Positions 14,358-18,664 of a DNA stretch of 18,664 nucleotides are shown in pieces (position 1 is the first letter of the stretch; each line of letters opens with the position of its first letter). This DNA is from Cryomorphaceae bacterium (GTDB taxonomy: Bacteria > Bacteroidota > Bacteroidia > Flavobacteriales > Crocinitomicaceae). The DNA lies in assembly GCA_021298235.1 (NCBI GenBank), contig JAJTDX010000094.1, positions 1 to 18,664 of the forward strand. The letters are read 5' to 3'. Below the pieces are notes generated by a model. It was given only the letters and a program-made list of their open reading frames with translations. It did no database searches and had not been told where the DNA came from. The position numbers and the translations under genes are program-made.

Positions 14358-15941
14358 ATGAGTTTGAATTCGTTACTTCACAGCATTAATGAAATAGGTA
14401 TACTGCCTAATGATGATGGGCTAACAGTGAACCGGAAACGCTTCGTTGTTTACGAGGCAATCGGAATGAGTTTCGGAGGATTATTATGGGGAATAATTTG
14501 TATAATTCTCGGCAAGTTTCCTCAAAGCCATACCCCATTCGTTTACGTTATTCTTTCTGCGATTAATGTAACCTATTTTGCATTAACTAAAAACTTTCGT
14601 TTTGTACAGGGCTTTCAAACCGGAATCAGTTTACTATTACCATTTATTTTTCAATGGCATTTAGGTGGTTTTATTGCTTCTGGCGGTGTCATGATTTGGT
14701 CATTACTTTCACTTGCGGCATCCTTAAGTTATTCCAATGTCAACACGAGCTTTAAATGGCTATTCATGTACTTGATTTTGGTTATTTTTTCTGGCTTATA
14801 TGATCATGTGTTTGTAGATTTATTTCCCAATAATTACAATACTGCTTTAATAATTACACTTTTTACGATTAATGTCTCAGTTGTTTCTTTCATGATTTTC
14901 CTTTTGATGATTTTTTATGTACGAGAAAATTCTATTTCATACCGAAAAGTTGTTGATACTCAAGACATGCTTATTCAGTCGGAGAAACTCGCCGCCCTGG
15001 GCCAGCTTTCTGCAGGAATAGCTCATGAGATAAATACTCCTCTAGGTGCTATCAAAGCGATTGCAACGGAAACGGCTCACATGGATAGAAGGTTATTCAA
15101 TGAGTTGCTCCAGATGTGCGAGGCAATGAGCGATGACGAATTCAAGATTCTGTGCGAGATCATTCATAAGCACAGAACCGATAATCATTATTTATCCACC
15201 AGAGAAGAACGCCAGAAAGTTACAGAACTAAGTGCTGAACTTAGCTCTCTCGGAATTGAAAATTCAAGAAATCTTGCCGTTAAACTGGTTTTCATAAATA
15301 TGTACCACGTTACCGAAGAATTAAAACAATTAATCGGACCACATTTCGATCAGGCAATCAATATACTTTACATGTTCTTCATGAAGGAGAAAAATAGCTA
15401 TACGGCAAGCACTGCTGTAGAAAAAGCTTCAAGGATTGTTCGCGCCTTAAAGATGTATCTGCATACCTCCGAAGGAAACGAACCTGAGCCCTATGATGTC
15501 GAGGAGAGCATTAACACGGTGCTAACGATCTATCACAATCAGATCAAACACGGAGTTCAAGTTGAATTAGATTTTCAGCCTCTCCACAAGGTTTCTGGAT
15601 ATGTTGAGCAAATAAACCAGGTTTGGACAAACCTAATCATCAATGCGTGCCAAGCTATGGAATTCAATGGAACTCTTTCAATAGCCACAAAAAAAGTAGG
15701 CGAAACCATACTTGTTTCTATTGCAGATACAGGCATTGGAATAGCCCCTGAGGTTGGCGAAAAAATATTTGATGCGTTTTATTCCACTAAAAAAAGTGGA
15801 GAGGGTTCTGGACTCGGTCTGGACATCGTCAAAAAAATTGTAGACAAGCACCATGGCCGTATTTATTATGAAAGTGAACGAGGCAAAGGAACCACCTTTT
15901 ACGTTGAATTGCCAATTCTTTCAAAAAACTTGAATTCCTAG
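14358..15941 (+). CDS. Membrane sensor histidine kinase with a long insert between H and N boxes
   Basis: It has 527 residues from the chosen ATG; the ATG at 14343 would add five residues but sits against the -7 box. The N-terminal 200 residues contain about six membrane helices and no recognised ligand-binding domain. A short linker leads to the H box LGQLSAGIAHEINTPLGAIK with the phospho-acceptor H223. The N box (TNLIINACQAM, N429), G1 (IADTGIGIAPE, D457), an F box (IFDAFYSTKKSGEG) and G2 (GSGLGL) make a complete HATPase_c domain. The H-to-N distance is 206 residues, about twice that of EnvZ-like kinases. The extra part, about residues 235-345, is helical and contains STREERQ (280-286). Similar inserts with this motif occur, from memory, in kinases of Bacteroidota and Spirochaetes. 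The receiver gene starts 22 bases downstream and is the likely partner. The signal is unknown. Confidence 0.88.
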   Translation: MSLNSLLHSINEIGILPNDDGLTVNRKRFVVYEAIGMSFGGLLWGIICIILGKFPQSHTPFVYVILSAINVTYFALTKNFRFVQGFQTGISLLLPFIFQWHLGGFIASGGVMIWSLLSLAASLSYSNVNTSFKWLFMYLILVIFSGLYDHVFVDLFPNNYNTALIITLFTINVSVVSFMIFLLMIFYVRENSISYRKVVDTQDMLIQSEKLAALGQLSAGIAHEINTPLGAIKAIATETAHMDRRLFNELLQMCEAMSDDEFKILCEIIHKHRTDNHYLSTREERQKVTELSAELSSLGIENSRNLAVKLVFINMYHVTEELKQLIGPHFDQAINILYMFFMKEKNSYTASTAVEKASRIVRALKMYLHTSEGNEPEPYDVEESINTVLTIYHNQIKHGVQVELDFQPLHKVSGYVEQINQVWTNLIINACQAMEFNGTLSIATKKVGETILVSIADTGIGIAPEVGEKIFDAFYSTKKSGEGSGLGLDIVKKIVDKHHGRIYYESERGKGTTFYVELPILSKNLNS

Positions 15942-15963
15942 AAAAAATTATTAACTTAGTCCT

Positions 15964-16368
15964 ATGCACTCTCAAGCTATTCTTTGCGTCGATGACGAGA
16001 AGTCAATACTTTCCGGTTTACATCAGCAGATCATGAGTGAATACGGTGAGCGATTTGATATTGAACTCGCCTCAAGTGGTGATGAAGCATTAGAAGTATT
16101 AGAGGAGTTAAAAGATGCAGGCATTGCAATACCTCTTGTAATCACTGATCAAATGATGCCGGGGATGAAAGGTCATGAGTTAATCGATAGAATACAGTCC
16201 CTTTTTCCGAAAACATGTTGCGTTCTCTTAACCGGGTATGCGGAATCTGAGGTACTTCAGGAACTTGCGAAGAATAAAGTATTGCGCTGCCTCAATAAGC
16301 CTTGGGATAGTAAAGAAATTATTTCAGTGATTAACGAAGCATGTGACCGTCAGATCACCGATAACTAA
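15964..16368 (+). CDS. Stand-alone response regulator receiver protein
   Basis: It has 134 residues and is a single REC domain: acidic pocket VDDE (D10, D11), phospho-acceptor D62 in VITDQMMPGMKG, switch Thr90 in LLTGYAE, and Lys112 in the cis-peptide motif NKPW. There is no DNA-binding or enzymatic output domain, so it would act by binding another protein or as a phosphate relay or sink. The NKPW form is frequent in receivers tied to HD-GYP and phosphorelay systems. It follows the kinase gene by 22 bases with no terminator between and is probably its operon partner. Confidence 0.9.
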   Translation: MHSQAILCVDDEKSILSGLHQQIMSEYGERFDIELASSGDEALEVLEELKDAGIAIPLVITDQMMPGMKGHELIDRIQSLFPKTCCVLLTGYAESEVLQELAKNKVLRCLNKPWDSKEIISVINEACDRQITDN

Positions 16369-16372
16369 AAAT

Positions 16373-16540
16373 TTATTCATCTATTCGCGAAAGGTCCTCC
16401 TGAATCGTTGAGTTTTCTTGGCTTAACGAATATGTTTCTGTCATTTCAATTTTTGAAGGTGCAGATTTTTGTTCGCACGAACAGATAACTGCAATGCTGA
16501 AAGACATCAGAACAACAAATTGAGCAAGAAACTTTTTCAT
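16373..16540 (-). CDS. Small putative lipoprotein
   Basis: From the inner ATG, MKKFLAQFVVLMSFSIAVICSC gives a basic start, an apolar core and a Cys-containing end like a lipoprotein signal; Cys22 after ICS would be the lipidated residue, though Cys at -2 is not ideal for a lipobox. The mature part is only about 33 polar residues (EQKSAPSKIEMTETYSLSQ onward) with no fold or family recognised. A longer reading from 16585 would put 15 extra residues before the signal and is unlikely. It converges with the receiver gene, with only four bases between the stops. Confidence 0.5.
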   Translation of the reverse strand: MKKFLAQFVVLMSFSIAVICSCEQKSAPSKIEMTETYSLSQENSTIQEDLSRIDE

Positions 16541-16653
16541 AATGAGGTTTTGTAGGATAACCACGAAAACGGATGGATATAACACCCTTCGCTTTGTCTA
16601 GAAAGTTTTGAACAGCTTCTCATTTTTTGAGTAAATCGCTGGTCAGAATAGTC

Positions 16654-16661
16654 TATTTTTG
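16654..16661 (+). promoter_or_regulatory. -7 promoter box for the 99-residue protein/Nudix pair
   Basis: TATTTTTG is a perfect TAnnTTTG match, 10 bases before the ATG at 16672, which predicts an extremely short 5' leader. A TTG at 16627-16629 lies 24 bases upstream, one more than the usual spacing. Confidence 0.5.
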
Positions 16662-16671
16662 AATCTGAAAA

Positions 16672-16971
16672 ATGACATCAGAACAGCAACAAAAAATTAC
16701 TGACCTCATAGACAAATACAACGATATTCTTATGAATTCGATGCGATTAGCTGTTGCTGAAGATTTCATTAATCTGATTATTCTAAACCGCGACGATTCA
16801 AATTTTGAGCTTAAAGATTTTTTAAAGGATAAAGACAAGTACTACACTGTCATTCTCCGCGAGTTTTTAAAAAAGAACAGTTCACCGATCACTTCCGAAC
16901 TTAAACATATGTCAGATCCCGAACTCAAAGGATTCAGCGAGCGCAGGAACTCCAAAAAAAAATCCAAGTGA
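16672..16971 (+). CDS. Uncharacterised small helical protein
   Basis: It has 99 residues, cytoplasmic, charged and predicted to be mostly helical (QQQKITDLIDKYNDILMNSM, ELKDFLKDKDKYYTVILREF), ending in a basic tail (SERRNSKKKSK). I do not recognise the family. It stops three bases before the Nudix gene start and shares a promoter with it, so the two are probably made together; the basic tail could suggest contact with nucleic acid, but that is only a guess. Confidence 0.65.
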   Translation: MTSEQQQKITDLIDKYNDILMNSMRLAVAEDFINLIILNRDDSNFELKDFLKDKDKYYTVILREFLKKNSSPITSELKHMSDPELKGFSERRNSKKKSK

Positions 16972-16974
16972 AGA

Positions 16975-17382
16975 ATGTTACATGTCGTTGCAGGAGTCAT
17001 CGTGCGTGAAAACCGAATACTTTGTTGTCGCAAGGGACATACGAATCATGAGGAAACCTCTTATAAGTTTGAATTTCCCGGCGGTAAGATTAAGCATGGA
17101 GAATCACCAGAAATTGCACTAAAACGAGAACTATTAGAAGAACTCGGAATTGAAATCAATCTTATAAAATCGCTGGAATCTCAAATTTACTCCTACCCTA
17201 ATTTAACGGTATGCATTGAGTTTTATCTGTGTGAAATATCTCAATATGAACCTATTGCAACCGAGCACATTGAACTAATCTGGTGCACACAAGAAAACAT
17301 CCAATCGCTTGAATGGCTTGCCGCAGACCTCCCATTAGTTGACAGAATTCACACAAAAGGAATTGAAAGTTTATTTTCATAA
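16975..17382 (+). CDS. Nudix hydrolase (MutT-like)
   Basis: It has 135 residues, the size of a single Nudix domain. The Nudix box G-x5-E-x7-R-E-U-x-E-E-x-G-U is complete: GKIKHGE, seven residues, then RELLEELGI (residues about 37-59). It is preceded by VVAGVIVRENRILCCRKG, and KFEFPGG matches the MutT/CTP-pyrophosphatase-like subgroup. The likely role is hydrolysis of damaged or non-canonical nucleoside triphosphates such as 8-oxo-dGTP; the substrate cannot be fixed from sequence. It begins three bases after the preceding gene. Confidence 0.9.
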   Translation: MLHVVAGVIVRENRILCCRKGHTNHEETSYKFEFPGGKIKHGESPEIALKRELLEELGIEINLIKSLESQIYSYPNLTVCIEFYLCEISQYEPIATEHIELIWCTQENIQSLEWLAADLPLVDRIHTKGIESLFS

Positions 17383-17401
17383 CTTCGTAAAAAGCAATTC
17401 G

Positions 17402-18664
17402 ATGAAGCGATTATTACAGGCCTTTCTCTTATTTATTCCATTGTGGGCATTCTCTCAACAAGAAGGAGATAATTTCAATCAATACAACGGAATACATGAG
17501 ATCAGACTCACCTTTTATCAGCAAAACTATTGGGACTCTCTTATCGATGGGTATGCAGGTGACTATTACATCAAAGGAGACATTGAGATCGATGGGACTC
17601 TCCTAACAAATTGCGGCATCAAGTTAAAAGGCAATTCCTCCTACAACAATCCCAGCACAAAAAAATCTTTCAAATTAGATTTCAATGAGTACGTCAGTGG
17701 ACAAAATTATGATGGACTGAAAAAATTGAATCTTAACAATAATTTCAAAGACCCAACCATGCTTCGTGAGAAATTGATGTATGACTTTCTGAACATCAAT
17801 GGTTGCTACGCTCCAAGAGCACAATTCACCAATGTTTATATAAATAATCAGCTCTGGGGTCTTTATAGCACAGTTGAAGAAATAGACAAAACCTTTCTCT
17901 CTAAAACCTTTAACGACGACAAAGGAAATCTGTTCAAAGGAGATCCAACAGGTGATCTCAAATGGCTTGGAAATTCTCAAGCGTTGTACGAACCCAAATA
18001 CCAAGACCTTGACACGATCTTCGATTCAGAAAATTTTATAAAAACCTGGGCTGCACATTCCCTATTTGCAAATCTGGACTCTTACCTTGGCAGTGGACAT
18101 AATTATTACGTCTATCATGATTCTTTAGAAGGTAAATTTCATTTTATTACCTGGGACTGCAACGAAGCATTCGGAAATTTCAACATGGGAATGAGTGTTT
18201 CACAACTCGAACAACTTCCAATTAACTGGTCAAGCCCACCTTCTGGCAACAGGCCCTTAATTGAAAAAATGTTCGCAGATCTGGAATTCAGATCTTTATA
18301 TGAAGAAGTCGTCTGTACCTATCTAGAATATTGGTTTAGCCTGAACGGAATGTCAGACAGAATTGACTCGCTTGCAAATTTAATTAGACCCTCCGTCTAT
18401 GCTGATCCAATCAAATTTTTCACCAACCAACAGTTTGAGGACAATCTAAATTCAAACATCAATGGTTGCTACGCTCCCAGAGCACAATTTACCAATGTTT
18501 ATATAAACAATCAGCTCTGGGGACTTTATACCACAGTTGAAGAAATAGATAAAACCTTTCTCTCTAAAACCTTTAACGACGACAAAGGAAATCTGTTCAA
18601 AGGAGATCCAACAGGTGATCTCAAATGGCTTGGAAATTCTCAAGCGTTGTACGAACCCAAATAC
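17402..18664 (+). CDS. Secreted CotH-family protein, 3' end missing, with internal repeat
   Basis: The frame is open from the ATG to the right window edge (421 codons). Signal peptide: MKRLLQAFLLFIPLWAFSQ. The CotH (spore coat protein H, kinase-like) domain follows: GIKLKGNSSY and KKSFKLDFN (about residues 73-93), GLKKLNLNNNFKDPTMLREK, APRAQFTNVYINNQLWGLY and VEEIDKTFL (136-168), HNYYVYH, and WDCNEAFG (251-258), which includes the conserved WD-x-N-x-AFG. CotH proteins are atypical protein kinases; bacterial secreted forms often sit in cell-surface or T9SS-exported proteins. After FEDNLNS, a phrase that normally lies near the domain end, the frame jumps at residue 352 back to NINGCYAPRAQF and repeats residues 131-200 with a single change. 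The protein would thus carry one full and one headless CotH domain. This may be a true duplication or an assembly join near a contig end. Confidence 0.82.
   Translation, partial: MKRLLQAFLLFIPLWAFSQQEGDNFNQYNGIHEIRLTFYQQNYWDSLIDGYAGDYYIKGDIEIDGTLLTNCGIKLKGNSSYNNPSTKKSFKLDFNEYVSGQNYDGLKKLNLNNNFKDPTMLREKLMYDFLNINGCYAPRAQFTNVYINNQLWGLYSTVEEIDKTFLSKTFNDDKGNLFKGDPTGDLKWLGNSQALYEPKYQDLDTIFDSENFIKTWAAHSLFANLDSYLGSGHNYYVYHDSLEGKFHFITWDCNEAFGNFNMGMSVSQLEQLPINWSSPPSGNRPLIEKMFADLEFRSLYEEVVCTYLEYWFSLNGMSDRIDSLANLIRPSVYADPIKFFTNQQFEDNLNSNINGCYAPRAQFTNVYINNQLWGLYTTVEEIDKTFLSKTFNDDKGNLFKGDPTGDLKWLGNSQALYEPKY
17792..18001 (+). repeat. 210-base direct repeat in the CotH gene, copy 1
   Basis: It codes residues 131-200. 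Copy 2 lies exactly 663 bases (221 codons) downstream at 18455-18664. Six differences occur, all in the first 100 bases and five of them silent. Confidence 0.95.
18455..18664 (+). repeat. 210-base direct repeat in the CotH gene, copy 2 (to window edge)
   Basis: It matches copy 1 to the last base of the window, so the repeat may be longer. From 18551 to the edge (114 bases) the copies are identical. The only amino-acid change is Ser to Thr after LWGLY. Confidence 0.95.

Noticed and set aside
16541..16585. Longer start for the small lipoprotein gene
   Set aside because: It would put 15 residues before a well-formed signal peptide that begins MKKF.
17675..18643. Two similar minus-strand frames (17675-18004 and 18452-18643)
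   Set aside because: They are antisense shadows of the two repeat copies within the CotH gene; their similarity only reflects the sense-strand duplication.

Overview
The window looks like a chromosomal piece of a Bacteroidota bacterium, most likely a Flavobacteriales relative. The reasons are the low-to-moderate GC, TAnnTTTG-type -7 promoter boxes in front of several genes, no visible Shine-Dalgarno sequences, a TamB of the Bacteroidota type, and secreted proteins with Asp-box, PKD and type IX secretion (T9SS) sorting regions. No integrase, transposase, CRISPR array or phage gene is visible.

Layout. (1) 1-7675, plus strand, housekeeping block: the 3' part of a tamB-like outer-membrane biogenesis gene, a biotin carboxylase gene interrupted by a small internal deletion with frameshift, sucC (succinyl-CoA ligase beta subunit), map (type I methionine aminopeptidase), and a multi-spanning membrane protein coupled to map by a 4-base overlap. 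(2) 7733-8508, RNA block: tRNA-Ser(GCU), tRNA-Pro(UGG) and tRNA-Arg(UCU) with promoters and terminators. Each of the three has a partial or decayed copy next to it: a duplicated tRNA-Ser tail, a degenerate tRNA-Pro upstream of the real one, and a tRNA-Arg relic carrying a hairpin insert in its D region and a foreign hairpin in place of its anticodon arm. (3) 8522-13625, minus strand, envelope/secretion cluster read in the order: large Asp-box/PKD T9SS-type protein, CAP-domain secreted protein, small secreted protein with six SKYDA repeats, and a two-helix membrane protein that overlaps it by 4 bases. (4) 13741-16368: an unrecognised cytoplasmic protein (minus), then divergently a membrane sensor histidine kinase with a large insert between its H and N boxes, followed by a stand-alone receiver protein. 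(5) 16373-18664: a small putative lipoprotein (minus), a 99-residue protein paired with a Nudix hydrolase, and the 5' part of a secreted CotH-family gene whose open frame contains a 210-base near-identical repeat that runs to the window edge.

The most unusual signals are the tRNA relics with precisely placed hairpins, the SKYDA repeat protein with its coupled membrane partner, the CotH internal repeat (which may be an assembly effect at a contig end) and the broken biotin carboxylase. I did not find an obvious new defence or mobile system.
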